Shown here: positions 1 to 7,162 of the stretch, in pieces
Layout: every line of letters starts with the position of its first letter
Numbering within the stretch: position 1 is the first letter of the stretch
Origin: an uncultured bacterium
Lineage (GTDB): Bacteria; Patescibacteriota; Minisyncoccia; Phycocordibacterales; PALSA-1337
Assembly (NCBI GenBank): GCA_903825415.1
Contig: CAIKAN010000088.1
Span: 1-37,791 of the forward strand
DNA length: 37,791 nt
Reading direction: 5' to 3'
Notes under the pieces: model-generated
The model's database searches: none
What the model saw: only the letters and a program-made list of their open reading frames with translations
What the model was told of the DNA's origin: nothing
Made by a program: the position numbers and the translations under genes

Positions 1-724
1 GCTCTATATAAGCACGGATGATAGATGCCGTAGCCTCAGGGCGAAGAGTCAGTAATTCTTCATCGCGGTCGGCAAAGGTTTTCATATCCCACCAGGTATA
101 TGCGCCTATTTTATCAGGATTTAAATGTCTGAAGCTGTCAATGTAACCAGCTTTCACGACTTGGTCTAGCCAGGCGCGTTCGATGGGGAGGAAACCAGTA
201 TTCTTTTCGTTCTCCTTAGGGCGAGCTAGATCTATTTCCTGATGAGCGGTATTTACGTCACCACAAAAAATGATCTCATACCCCTTTTCTCTTAAAGCGT
301 TGATATGTTTCAAGAAAAGGTCGTAATATTTCAATTTATATTCAAGTCTGTCAGGACCACCTCCGCCGTTAGGGAAGTAGTTGTTGAAAAAGGCTAGTTT
401 AGGTATGTCCTTTATGAGGCCATCAAAATAGAGGCCTAGAAATCGCCCTTCTTGGTCGTATTCTGGAACTCCTAGCCCATATTCGATTTTTGAAGGCTTT
501 ATCTTTGAATATACTGCCACGCCGCTATAGCCTTTGCGGCCTTTTGAGTGATCGAAATAGGAGTGATAGCCTGGGGGATTTCGTACGCCTTCCTCTAATT
601 GATCGGGATGAGCTTTTGTTTCTTGAAGACAGTAGATATCTGGAGATTCATTCAGGAACCAATCAAAGCCGCCTTTTTTTACATTGGCGCGTAGGCCGTT
701 CACATTCCAGGAAATGATGCGCAT
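1..724 (-). CDS. xthA: Exodeoxyribonuclease III, 3' end replaced by HisRS-like sequence; runs off the window
   Basis: Partial at the window edge. Residues 1-213 are a typical ExoIII/AP endonuclease (Mg-dependent base-excision repair nuclease): the start reads MRIISWNVNGLRA, followed by LQETKAH with the metal-binding Glu, GDVNTAH with the catalytic Asp/Asn, and YTWWD near residue 211. The family should then continue with a conserved Arg-Ile-Asp and a final Asp-His pair. Instead residues 214-241 read MKTFADRDEELLTLRPEATA and on to RAYIE, which is the class II motif 2 region of histidyl-tRNA synthetase. The frame stays open to base 1. The nuclease as seen lacks its last roughly 50 residues including the catalytic His. 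The start is the ATG at 724-722, 15 nt after the TrmB-type gene, so the two probably share a transcript. The chimera may be an assembly error near a contig end. Confidence 0.85.
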   Translation of the reverse strand, partial: MRIISWNVNGLRANVKKGGFDWFLNESPDIYCLQETKAHPDQLEEGVRNPPGYHSYFDHSKGRKGYSGVAVYSKIKPSKIEYGLGVPEYDQEGRFLGLYFDGLIKDIPKLAFFNNYFPNGGGGPDRLEYKLKYYDLFLKHINALREKGYEIIFCGDVNTAHQEIDLARPKENEKNTGFLPIERAWLDQVVKAGYIDSFRHLNPDKIGAYTWWDMKTFADRDEELLTLRPEATASIIRAYIE

Positions 725-739
725 AGGGTAATAATAACA

Positions 740-1519
740 TTAATTCAGCTGCTCATTCAGACGCCTCGCTTCTTCCCATGCGAGCTCGTATATCTTCTTC
801 ATGACATCAGCGATCTCCTCGCTCTCTATTATGATCCCTAGCTTCTCTCGCCAGGAAGCGATCATGACCTTATTATCGTAGATGTTGATTTCAGGAGTAA
901 AACTGAATCTATCGTGAGGAACCAGAAGGCTCACTCGCTTTTCGTCGCTATCCAAAGCAGAACGTTCGTGTGCCAAAGGCGTCTCAGGAAAGATTGCACG
1001 TATATGGATATTCTTGGCAGCCCTTCTCTTGAAATACTCTGGAAAATAATTGGGGATGCCATCATTCACATCTTCAACAGATGCATATGCCCGAATCGTC
1101 TCAGAACTAGTGAGAGTATCTTCATAGACATGTTTCAACCCTTCTGTCCCTTCGTAGAATTTGATTTTGGGACGGTTTTGTACGGCATAGACACGCAGCA
1201 GCTGAGGGACAAAATTCTCAGCTCGTTTGACACGATCTGAAGCCTCTTCGGCCTTTTTCTTGTAATGAGCGATCAAGCTTTCTGGCGGTTCTGCAGCATA
1301 TTCAGTTTTTGGTTCCTTGCCAGACAGAGTGACGATCCCCTTGTTTATAAGAGAATCCAAAATCTCATATCCGGTCGTTCGATTTATCCCAGCTTTTCTT
1401 GAAATCTGCGACACTGTGCCCTTGCCTAGTTCTAATAAGGCAAGATATACCGTTGATTCTTTCTCGCTAAAATCCAAGGCTCGAAGCGTTGATTGTAGTT
1501 CACCGTTTTCTTTCATCAT
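740..1519 (-). CDS. TrmB-family transcriptional regulator
   Basis: 259 aa. Residues about 10-75 form a winged helix-turn-helix of the TrmB type (LRALDFSEKESTVYLALLEL, then a recognition-helix segment around INRTTGYEILDSLINKG). A short coiled region follows (about 85-105), then a C-terminal sensor-like domain (about 115-250). TrmB proteins are mostly archaeal sugar-responsive regulators but are common in CPR genomes; the ligand here cannot be inferred. The gene opens a minus-strand unit with the ExoIII gene 15 nt downstream, and it is divergent from the radical SAM gene. A consensus sigma70 promoter ends just before the ATG, so the mRNA is probably leaderless. Two consecutive ATGs (1519 and 1516) are possible starts. 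Confidence 0.88.
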   Translation of the reverse strand: MMKENGELQSTLRALDFSEKESTVYLALLELGKGTVSQISRKAGINRTTGYEILDSLINKGIVTLSGKEPKTEYAAEPPESLIAHYKKKAEEASDRVKRAENFVPQLLRVYAVQNRPKIKFYEGTEGLKHVYEDTLTSSETIRAYASVEDVNDGIPNYFPEYFKRRAAKNIHIRAIFPETPLAHERSALDSDEKRVSLLVPHDRFSFTPEINIYDNKVMIASWREKLGIIIESEEIADVMKKIYELAWEEARRLNEQLN

Positions 1520-1523
1520 GGTT

Positions 1524-1552
1524 AGTATAATACTTCAATAATTCTGTGTCAA
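1524..1552 (-). promoter_or_regulatory. Sigma70 promoter of the TrmB gene
   Basis: On the minus strand TTGACA (1552-1547), a 17-bp spacer and TATACT (1529-1524). The predicted transcription start, about 7 nt past the -10 box, falls on the start codon, giving an mRNA with little or no leader. Confidence 0.75.
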
Positions 1553-1579
1553 CAAGTACCGACAGTATTATGTTGATAT

Positions 1580-1594
1580 TCAATAATATATTGA
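1580..1594. promoter_or_regulatory. Palindrome between divergent genes, possible regulator operator
   Basis: TCAAT and ATTGA face each other over a 5-base AATAT centre. The site lies between the TrmB promoter and the promoter of the divergent radical SAM gene. A binding site for the neighbouring TrmB-type regulator is an inference from position only; AT-rich palindromes occur by chance. Confidence 0.3.
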
Positions 1595-1633
1595 TAAATA
1601 TGGAAGAAACAGCATAATAGCTGACGGAGTAGA

Positions 1634-1662
1634 TTGACACTACACTGTAATAATGTTATTCT
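1634..1662 (+). promoter_or_regulatory. Promoter of the radical SAM gene
   Basis: TTGACA (1634-1639), 17-bp spacer, TATTCT (1657-1662). The predicted start near 1669 leaves a leader of about 195 nt before the ATG at 1864. A second TTGACA at 1685-1690 has only a poor -10 partner (TAGACC). Confidence 0.6.
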
Positions 1663-1710
1663 CGGAGCAGAAAAGACAGATTCTTTGACAGATGATCCGA
1701 ATAATCATAG

Positions 1711-1841
1711 ACCTTACATCTTCTCGATAGATGGAAGGTGGGCAAAAACCATATGGGCCCACCGTTCATCTCTCGAGTGAGACATATGCTATGTCATTCC
1801 GCTCGCGCGGAATTAGAAAATCACAAGAACGCTGATTTTCT
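1711..1841 (+). promoter_or_regulatory. Structured 5' leader with five consecutive stem-loops
   Basis: Hairpins read from the sequence: P1 ACCTTACATCT (1711-1721) with AGATGGAAGGT (1729-1739), one A-G mismatch; P2 GGTGGGC (1737-1743) with GCCCACC (1757-1763); P3 GACATA (1781-1786) with TATGTC (1790-1795); P4 ATTCCGC (1796-1802) with GCGGAAT (1807-1813), tetraloop TCGC; P5 AGAAAATCA (1815-1823) with TGATTTTCT (1833-1841). P1 and P2 share GGT at 1737-1739 and cannot both fully form, and GGAAT at 1856-1860 could pair with ATTCC of P4. This suggests a switching leader or attenuator. It matches no riboswitch class I recognise. The frame is open through it from 1738, so an N-terminal extension of the enzyme is the alternative reading. 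Confidence 0.55.
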
Positions 1842-1863
1842 TCATAAAATAGATGGAATTATC

Positions 1864-3111
1864 ATGAAAAATCAATTTCCCAATGTCCCTACTTCCTTGC
1901 CTTCGAAGAGCGAGATCCCTTCCGGATTCAGTCTGATGGTTCACAAATTCAGTTACCCAAGCGATAGGCTCAACGAAAGGGTTGTGATAAGGGGTGAGCC
2001 CGTAAAGAAGCTTTTGACTCTCGATCTGAACATCCCTGAATCGGAATTTGCTAAAAAGGTGAACATCGCGCCTCCGGGAGACGCAAAGAGCGCGTTTGTG
2101 CGTAGCTACCCGTGCCCTCATCGGTGTCCAGGCTGCTTCAATAATGCGGAACTTCACAATCCCGTATTAACCCTCGAGGAAATCTGGAAGATCGTTGATC
2201 AAGCCCAAGAGCTCGGTCTAGAATCGGTGAAGTTTCTGGGGCCTGGAGAATTATTGGCCAATCCAGAGGTCTTTACTATCCTCGACGAATTTGAGCGTCG
2301 TGGTATCGTGATCGGTATATTTTCTAAGGGAGCCATTCTTGGAAACGACGACCTATCTCGCCATTACCACGGGATCGATTCGGACGAATTCGTTCGAAGA
2401 CTTGCTTTGTATTCAAATACGACTTTTTTGATCGGTGGCCGATCGTTCGACTCCCGATTCGAAAACAGGTTCGTTCCTCGAAATGGACGACAAATCAAGA
2501 AAGGCTTCGATTATCATCTGTCTCGCAATCTTGCGATAGAGAGGCTATGTCGCGCTGGGATGAATGCCGATCTTTTTAGGCAAAGGCTAGCGCTGCTCTG
2601 TAATCCGGTGACCGCTGAAAACCTGAATTGTATCGAGGAGATATACAGGTGGGGAACAGAAAGGAACATCCCAGTGTATCTTCCACCTACCATGGTCAGC
2701 GGCAAAGGTCACAGCTTGGTGAAAGGCGCATCCGCCGGAAAATTCGAGGATGATTACATCGACCTTGCAGTTAGGGTGTACTCTTGGGCAATTGAGCGGG
2801 GAGTTATGACCCTCGAACGATTCGAACAAGAAGGACCGCATCCTTATATCGGAGTCGCGCCATGCAATCAGCTCACGCACGGCCTCTACATTCATTACGA
2901 TGGGGCCGTGTGGCGGTGTCCTGGGAATGATACGCCAGATTTCATTGTTAATGAGAATGTCCGTAATGCGCCCTTGATTGACATCTGGAAGGGAAGCAAG
3001 AATTATCCTATCAATGAATTCAATAACGGTTGCGTTAAGGACGGAATCTCCCTGCCCCTGAGGTTCTATGAGGAGGTCAGGAAGAGGGTCACTCATCGAC
3101 TGGTCCCGTAG
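1864..3111 (+). CDS. Radical SAM enzyme of unknown specificity
   Basis: 415 aa from this start. The SAM-binding iron-sulfur motif CPHRCPGC (CX3CX2C) lies at residues 84-91, followed by the usual glycine-rich partner region (VKFLGPGELL) and a TIM-barrel-like middle. The C-terminal third holds further cysteines (APCNQ, WRCPGND, NNGCV) in a pattern resembling SPASM/twitch auxiliary cluster domains, and the phrase IHYDGAVWRCPG is typical of such C-termini. These enzymes modify peptides, proteins or small molecules by radical chemistry; I cannot name the substrate and see no adjacent precursor peptide. Starts at 1738 (GTG) and 1753 (ATG, with AGGTGGG upstream) are in frame, but they cover the hairpin leader and give an unconvincing N-terminus, so 1864 is preferred. 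The gene is monocistronic, with its own promoter and terminator. Confidence 0.8.
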   Translation: MKNQFPNVPTSLPSKSEIPSGFSLMVHKFSYPSDRLNERVVIRGEPVKKLLTLDLNIPESEFAKKVNIAPPGDAKSAFVRSYPCPHRCPGCFNNAELHNPVLTLEEIWKIVDQAQELGLESVKFLGPGELLANPEVFTILDEFERRGIVIGIFSKGAILGNDDLSRHYHGIDSDEFVRRLALYSNTTFLIGGRSFDSRFENRFVPRNGRQIKKGFDYHLSRNLAIERLCRAGMNADLFRQRLALLCNPVTAENLNCIEEIYRWGTERNIPVYLPPTMVSGKGHSLVKGASAGKFEDDYIDLAVRVYSWAIERGVMTLERFEQEGPHPYIGVAPCNQLTHGLYIHYDGAVWRCPGNDTPDFIVNENVRNAPLIDIWKGSKNYPINEFNNGCVKDGISLPLRFYEEVRKRVTHRLVP

Positions 3112-3134
3112 CTTCGCAATGATTTTCAAAACAC

Positions 3135-3166
3135 AACTCTGCGCGTTTGCTTGCGCAGAGTTTTTT
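3135..3166 (+). terminator. Intrinsic terminator of the radical SAM gene
   Basis: Perfect 10-bp stem AACTCTGCGC (3135-3144) with GCGCAGAGTT (3153-3162), an 8-base loop, and a run of six T from 3161. It lies 24 nt after the stop, between convergent genes. Confidence 0.9.
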
Positions 3167-3195
3167 CTTGATCAATCACCGTGAACTGGTAAGTA

Positions 3196-4128
3196 TCATT
3201 TACTCTTATTATGAAACTGTTTATGAACCCTTTTCAATTCAGAGTCTGTAATGTGAGTATAGATTTGTGTAGTCCCGATATTGGCATGGCCCAGAAGCAT
3301 TTGCACTGAACGGAGGTCTGCTCCGTTGCTTAAAAGGTCGGTAGCGAAGCAGTGCCTGATGACGTGCGGCGTTACTTTCTTGGATATGCCGGCTTTGATG
3401 GCATAATGTTTGATTATTCTTTCAATGGAGCGGGAAGTGAGACCTGTGTCTTCATTTATCTTCCTATCATCGCCGGCGACCTTGGCGAAAAGGGAATCAC
3501 CCATATCGACTCGCTTATCGAGATATCTTTTGACGGCTCGTTTGGCCTCTTCGGAAATGAATACCACTCGGACTTTATCTCCTTTTCCCCTCACAGATAA
3601 TTCATCGCCGTGAAGATCTATATCGCGGGGTAGGGAACAGAGCTCGGAGACGCGCAGGCCGGTGGAGAAGAGGAGTTCAAGTATGGCTTTATCGCGCAAA
3701 GCTTTTAATTCATCGCCCTTAGGAGCTTCGAGCAGCCTCTTCAATTCATCGGTAGAGATGAGGTTCAGATGCCTTTCGCCGACTTTCGCCAATTCAATAT
3801 GCTCCGGCGACAATGCTTTAACATTCCTTTTGGCCAGATACTTCAAGAAGGCGCGCAAAGAAATCAGGTAGTAATTCTGAGTCTTCTTCTTAAGAGTTCC
3901 ACCTACCTCGCTTTCCCCACGATTTCTACCTGAAGCCTGGCGATTGAGCCAGAGACGAAATTCTCGGATAACATCGTCAGTTATATCTTCGGCATTCTTG
4001 AGCTTGGAATGGTCTATGAAGCGCGTGAGGTAATGATCATAGTTTTCAACTGTCTTCAGAGCACGGCCCTTTTCTATCTCTATATATTCCAGAAATTGCT
4101 GTTTGAGCTCCTTAATATTGTGCGACAT
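3196..4128 (-). CDS. Tyrosine recombinase, XerC/XerD type
   Basis: 310 aa, the usual Xer length. The N-terminal SAM-like core-binding domain spans about 5-105 and the catalytic domain about 120-305. All catalytic residues are visible: R159 (STGLRVSEL), K182 (VRGKGDK), H255 and R258 (HVIRHCF), H281 (LLGHANI) and the nucleophile Y290 (TQIYTH). Xer enzymes resolve chromosome dimers at dif sites; no dif-like site was recognised here and there are no mobile-element neighbours, so a housekeeping role is likelier than an integrase role. It converges with the radical SAM gene. A -10 box (TACAAT, 4140-4135) lies 6 nt before the ATG, again suggesting a leaderless mRNA. Confidence 0.93.
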   Translation of the reverse strand: MSHNIKELKQQFLEYIEIEKGRALKTVENYDHYLTRFIDHSKLKNAEDITDDVIREFRLWLNRQASGRNRGESEVGGTLKKKTQNYYLISLRAFLKYLAKRNVKALSPEHIELAKVGERHLNLISTDELKRLLEAPKGDELKALRDKAILELLFSTGLRVSELCSLPRDIDLHGDELSVRGKGDKVRVVFISEEAKRAVKRYLDKRVDMGDSLFAKVAGDDRKINEDTGLTSRSIERIIKHYAIKAGISKKVTPHVIRHCFATDLLSNGADLRSVQMLLGHANIGTTQIYTHITDSELKRVHKQFHNKSK

Positions 4129-4134
4129 GACGAT

Positions 4135-4163
4135 ATTGTAGCATTAATGCGGGGAGCATTAAT
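4135..4163 (-). promoter_or_regulatory. Promoter and palindrome upstream of the recombinase gene
   Basis: Minus-strand TACAAT at 4140-4135, immediately followed upstream by an inverted repeat ATTAATGC (4143-4150) and GCATTAAT (4156-4163) around GGGGA. No good -35 box is visible where the palindrome sits, so an activator or repressor site is possible. Confidence 0.45.
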
Positions 4164-4182
4164 ATGGTTGATTAATTTACCT

Positions 4183-4293
4183 AATTTCTAATTGACCTAA
4201 TTAACCTAAGAAAATCCCAATGTCTAATTGGAACATTAGACATTGGGATTTGGGATTTTCTTAGTAATTAGGTAATTAGGTCAATTAGAAATT
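4183..4293. repeat. Long imperfect inverted repeat, 'aattaggtcaatt' type
   Basis: A 111-base hairpin fills the gap between two minus-strand genes. Outer arms 4183-4203 and 4273-4293 are complementary over 21 bases. Inner arms around 4206-4228 and 4234-4264 pair through AATCCCAATGTCTAAT, with a 7-base duplication of the TGGGATT word on the right side; the loop is TGGAAC. It begins directly at the stop codon of the 129-aa gene. It could act as a transcript-stabilising or terminating hairpin, but has no T-run. Confidence 0.85.
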
Positions 4294-4683
4294 CTACAAG
4301 TTCTGCTCCTCCACTCCATTCGTGGCATTATTCAAGTCATTTTGCAGAGATTGGATGTCATCTGACTTTCCTGTGATCGGAGTGACGGCTGGCGTCGTGG
4401 TCGCATATGAACTATCGATCGTCGTGTTCGTGTTGTGAGATGCGGCGCTGTTCATCGGTATCGTCGCAATCGGTTCAGGCTCTGAATATGACTGGGAGAT
4501 GACGGCGTAAAGAACAGCAGCGACTACCAAGATGAGGATGATAAGCACGATGATCATGAGCTTGGCTTTGTGGTGCGGCTTCTGTGTAAAATCGAGAGGG
4601 TCGTTTCCGTTGAATTTCTGGCCAGTCAGATGCTGCTCTGGCAATTCAGAGAATGATGGTTGTTGATTGTTTATTGGGGCCAT
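4294..4683 (-). CDS. Small single-pass membrane protein, unknown function
   Basis: 129 aa. A polar N-terminus of about 40 residues with a His-Lys patch (KPHHKAK), one transmembrane segment at about 41-64 (LMIIVLIILILVVAAVLYAV), then a Ser/Thr/Asn-rich outer tail of 65 residues ending in a helix-like acidic stretch (SLQNDLNNATNGVEEQ). The layout predicts a cytoplasmic N-terminus and an extracellular tail. It lies 24 nt downstream of the 373-aa secreted protein, so the two probably form an operon. The low-complexity tail prevents family assignment. Confidence 0.7.
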   Translation of the reverse strand: MAPINNQQPSFSELPEQHLTGQKFNGNDPLDFTQKPHHKAKLMIIVLIILILVVAAVLYAVISQSYSEPEPIATIPMNSAASHNTNTTIDSSYATTTPAVTPITGKSDDIQSLQNDLNNATNGVEEQNL

Positions 4684-4707
4684 GAATTTGATTTATGCTT
4701 TTAATCG

Positions 4708-5829
4708 TTAGTTGGTGGGAGGTGGGGGAGGAGTATTACTGTTATGATTTTGACCGGCAGCGCGGATGATCTCTGCTATGACATCAGACAGAGCTTTTTG
4801 TGAGCTTTTGACAGCTGTATGCACATCATCGACAAGCTTTCTTGCACCATCGAGATTGGCCTTCGGTTGGTCATTTGATTGAGTCTGGTCGCTGTTTTGA
4901 GGGACTTGAATGGTCGATGTCGCTGGAGCATAGGCTTTTAAGGTATCAATAGCTGAAGCCAGTTGAGACAACTGTGCATCAGCTGTGGCTAGAAGCTGCT
5001 TGGCTTTGCTCATATCTATTCCGCTCGCAGATTCTTTGTCTATGCGCGTGCCGATGCGTTTCCGTAGATTGGTGAGATTATTTATTGCCACCTCGAATTG
5101 TTTTGCCACATTCTCCTTTCTTTGGCGTATGGTATCGATTGCTCTCATCTCTATCCTGATCTGATTTTCACGATTGAAAATAGGTGTAGTAGAAGCATCT
5201 CTTGGAATAGGCCGTCCATCCTGACCCATCATAGGCGAAGTGCTTCCCATTCTTGGCGGGAATGGCCTGCCATCTTTGCCGAACATCGGAGGAGTCGTAG
5301 ATCCAAAACGATGATCATCGCCTGGTCGTGGAAGCTTTTGTCCGTTTGGAGAGGTCGATGAATATGCACGGTTATCATCATTCAACCTTGGAGGCATCTC
5401 TTTGATAGGCGGGGTTGTAGAAGACATCCGGCCACTATTGCCTGATTTACCGGCTCGATCAGCGGCCCTTTTTCGAAGCTCTTGGATCTGTTCAGCACTG
5501 AGCTTGGGTGGAAAAGGCGGAAGAGGGGGCGGCTGTCTATTCACTGCCGTGGAATTCGGCGTAGGATTGGGCTCACCCAGAGCTTCTCTCTCGCTTTGAG
5601 CGTAATTGTCTTGCGATTGCTGCAAATCTGCGCGCACTCTATCTCTGATCGATCCCGCATTGACGCCTGGAGCGCTGTCGACTGTGGCGCCGATGCTGGA
5701 AGCCGCTCCTGTATCCAGCAATGTTTGTGCATTGGCAGGCTTGCTATTCAAGGCAATGGCCACTATGAATGAAATGAGGAGAAGGCTTGAGATTTCGACG
5801 GCCTTCATGGTAAAAGATCTGTTTGGCAT
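4708..5829 (-). CDS. Secreted or lipid-free envelope protein, Pro-rich, unknown function
   Basis: 373 aa with a signal peptide (hydrophobic residues about 12-27, Ala-X-Ala-like site before Gln35). Residues about 75-215 are rich in Pro, Gly, Arg and Ser with short repeated phrases (MSSTTPP, FGSTTPP, MGSTSP, DASTTP), likely disordered. Residues about 225-360 look helical (IDTIRQRKENVAKQFEVAIN and onward) and may form a coiled-coil or helical bundle. The C-terminus is a run of prolines. Start: the ATG at 5829 lies 9 nt after a minus-strand TATAAT (5844-5839); ATG codons a few residues in are possible. It heads a two-gene unit with the small membrane protein. Such proteins are frequent and unnamed in CPR genomes. 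Confidence 0.7.
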   Translation of the reverse strand: MPNRSFTMKAVEISSLLLISFIVAIALNSKPANAQTLLDTGAASSIGATVDSAPGVNAGSIRDRVRADLQQSQDNYAQSEREALGEPNPTPNSTAVNRQPPPLPPFPPKLSAEQIQELRKRAADRAGKSGNSGRMSSTTPPIKEMPPRLNDDNRAYSSTSPNGQKLPRPGDDHRFGSTTPPMFGKDGRPFPPRMGSTSPMMGQDGRPIPRDASTTPIFNRENQIRIEMRAIDTIRQRKENVAKQFEVAINNLTNLRKRIGTRIDKESASGIDMSKAKQLLATADAQLSQLASAIDTLKAYAPATSTIQVPQNSDQTQSNDQPKANLDGARKLVDDVHTAVKSSQKALSDVIAEIIRAAGQNHNSNTPPPPPTN

Positions 5830-6060
5830 GGATAATGAATTATAAGTTATTGTTAATTGGGATTATTGTAACATTTTTTCTTTGAATTGGAGGGTGGGGA
5901 GTAACTTTATCTTGTTTGGCCTTCGATAGATTCAATGATTCCATATACTATGTATTTCATATACTGCATGGAATCATTGCAAATCGTACTGTGTATAACT
6001 TTCGAAAAGCGGTAGGTCGGACCTCCAGATTGTAAAATATTTTCTTTGAATTTCAGCCAA
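5830..6060. other. Intergenic region with a hairpin and an AGGTCGGACCT palindrome
   Basis: No gene is evident. Contents: the -10 box of the 373-aa protein gene at 5839-5844; a hairpin with 11-base arms AATGATTCCAT / ATGGAATCATT (about 5934-5978); and an AGGTCGGACCT palindrome at 6014-6024 flanked by GGT and CC, related to the AGGTCCGACCT family seen at 33820-34448. Confidence 0.6.
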
Positions 6061-6095
6061 GAAAAGACCCGCCAGATGTTTTTCGACATGGCGGG
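6061..6095 (-). terminator. Terminator of the H-X9-DG prepilin gene
   Basis: On the minus strand CCCGCCA (6095-6089) pairs with TGGCGGG (6074-6068) across a 14-base loop, followed by TCTTTTC. It lies 34 nt past the stop of the prepilin gene. Confidence 0.75.
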
Positions 6096-6128
6096 AAGCA
6101 GAAGGTCTGCTTAGTCCGAAAGTTTCTT

Positions 6129-6905
6129 TCAGCGGAACAATTCCGCGTGAGGTTGGTTGTCGCTGTGCCAACGCCGAAGCGAAGCGTCATCTAGATCGAA
6201 GAACAACTTCTTCAGTGTGTTAGCCTCAACATGTCCATCGGCGAAGGCAACTTGCAATCTTCCACCATGCCTCTGTGAAGCTTGGGAAATAGTTTTTGCC
6301 CAATACCCTCCTGAAAGATTTCGTGAAAGATTATCCTGTCCTTCAAACATCATGTAAATATTCGCGGGACTTAAGTGACTTTGGCGCGATAATGAATCGC
6401 CCAGCATAATCATGTCGCTGGGATTCAGTACCTCCGATTCTAGGACAGGCGCAGACCACGCCGGACCCGTATATCTATCCGACAGTCCGTAGAGCGACCT
6501 TCCAAAGAAAGGGTCCCCAATTTGGTTGAAGGTTCCTTCGCTGTAGGCGTACGAACCTACAGAAGATGAGCCGTACTCAACGGTAAACCCCTTATATGTA
6601 GGACAGCGAAAAACACCGTTGCTCCAAACATTTGGGAAGTGTGGGAAGATTTGCTTATACCATCTCGAGCCGAGTGGCTCGGAGGGATTGGGCAGTTGCC
6701 GGTACAGAGGGTAGGCACCCTCGTTATCTTGCGTATAGCCAAGAAGCGCGATCCCAATCTGCCGGAGATTATTCTTGCAGTAGGTTGCTTGCGCTTTCGA
6801 TTTTGCGCTGGAAAGTGCAGGTAAGAGAAGGCTGGCCAGAATGGCGATGATGGCGATGACCACCAGAAGCTCAATGAGCGTGAATCCGTTACTTTGTTTT
6901 TTCAC
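6129..6905 (-). CDS. Prepilin-type protein with C-terminal H-X9-DG domain
   Basis: 258 aa. The N-terminus has the type IV pilin/pseudopilin cleavage site ([18 protein letters not shown], Glu at mature +5) and one long hydrophobic helix. The C-terminus has His, nine residues, then Asp-Gly ([12 protein letters not shown]), the signature of the DUF1559-like H-X9-DG prepilins that are expanded in Planctomycetes, Verrucomicrobia and Lentisphaerae. It would be processed by a prepilin peptidase and exposed on the surface or in a pseudopilus. The start is GTG at 6905 with AAAGGAAAC just upstream; an ATG two bases earlier reads directly into TGA and is excluded. It has its own promoter and terminator and is separate from the pilus cluster at 14451-23602, which fits acquisition from a PVC-group donor. 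Confidence 0.85.
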   Translation of the reverse strand: MKKQSNGFTLIELLVVIAIIAILASLLLPALSSAKSKAQATYCKNNLRQIGIALLGYTQDNEGAYPLYRQLPNPSEPLGSRWYKQIFPHFPNVWSNGVFRCPTYKGFTVEYGSSSVGSYAYSEGTFNQIGDPFFGRSLYGLSDRYTGPAWSAPVLESEVLNPSDMIMLGDSLSRQSHLSPANIYMMFEGQDNLSRNLSGGYWAKTISQASQRHGGRLQVAFADGHVEANTLKKLFFDLDDASLRRWHSDNQPHAELFR

Positions 6906-7015
6906 ATGTTTCCTTTGGTTTGTTTTTTGTTAGATTACTAAATGCTAAATTAATGAAAATAACTGAATATTTGCATAAATTTAGCATCTAGCAACCGATT
7001 TTTTAAAGAACAATA

Positions 7016-7052
7016 TGCTATCCACAATAGCATCTATAGGTTATCCTGTCAA
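7016..7052 (-). promoter_or_regulatory. Promoter and palindrome of the H-X9-DG prepilin gene
   Basis: Minus-strand TTGACA (7052-7047), 17-bp spacer, TATTGT (7029-7024). The -10 box lies inside a palindrome TGCTAT / ATAGCA (7016-7032), a plausible operator. The leader of about 110 nt contains a second hairpin, ATGCTAAAT with ATTTAGCAT (about 6942-6987). An AAAGGAAA ribosome-binding site precedes the GTG. Confidence 0.6.
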
Positions 7053-7106
7053 TGTTTGCAAAAGGTATATCTTCATGAAATGCCGCTACTAAGCCCCCTC
7101 CAACAG

Positions 7107-7134
7107 AAAAGGAGATACCTCAGCATCTCCTTTT
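7107..7134 (-). terminator. Intrinsic terminator downstream of hppA
   Basis: Perfect 10-bp stem AAAAGGAGAT (7107-7116) with ATCTCCTTTT (7125-7134), 8-base loop. The A/T arms make it potentially active in both directions; on the minus strand it ends the pyrophosphatase transcript. Confidence 0.85.
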
Positions 7135-7162
7135 CCTCAAATATTCCTATATTTCAGTCTTT

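Noticed and set aside
1738-1863. N-terminal 42-codon extension of the radical SAM protein
   Set aside because: Open in frame, but covered by strong hairpins and with an implausible N-terminus; kept as an alternative only.
2587-3129. 180-codon open frame on the minus strand opposite the radical SAM gene
   Set aside because: It lies fully antisense to a gene with clear motifs, crosses the terminator, and its translation shows no family signature; a shadow frame.
3196-4128. Phage or integrative-element integrase
   Set aside because: Length and motifs fit Xer recombinases, and no tRNA attachment site, phage gene or direct repeats are nearby.
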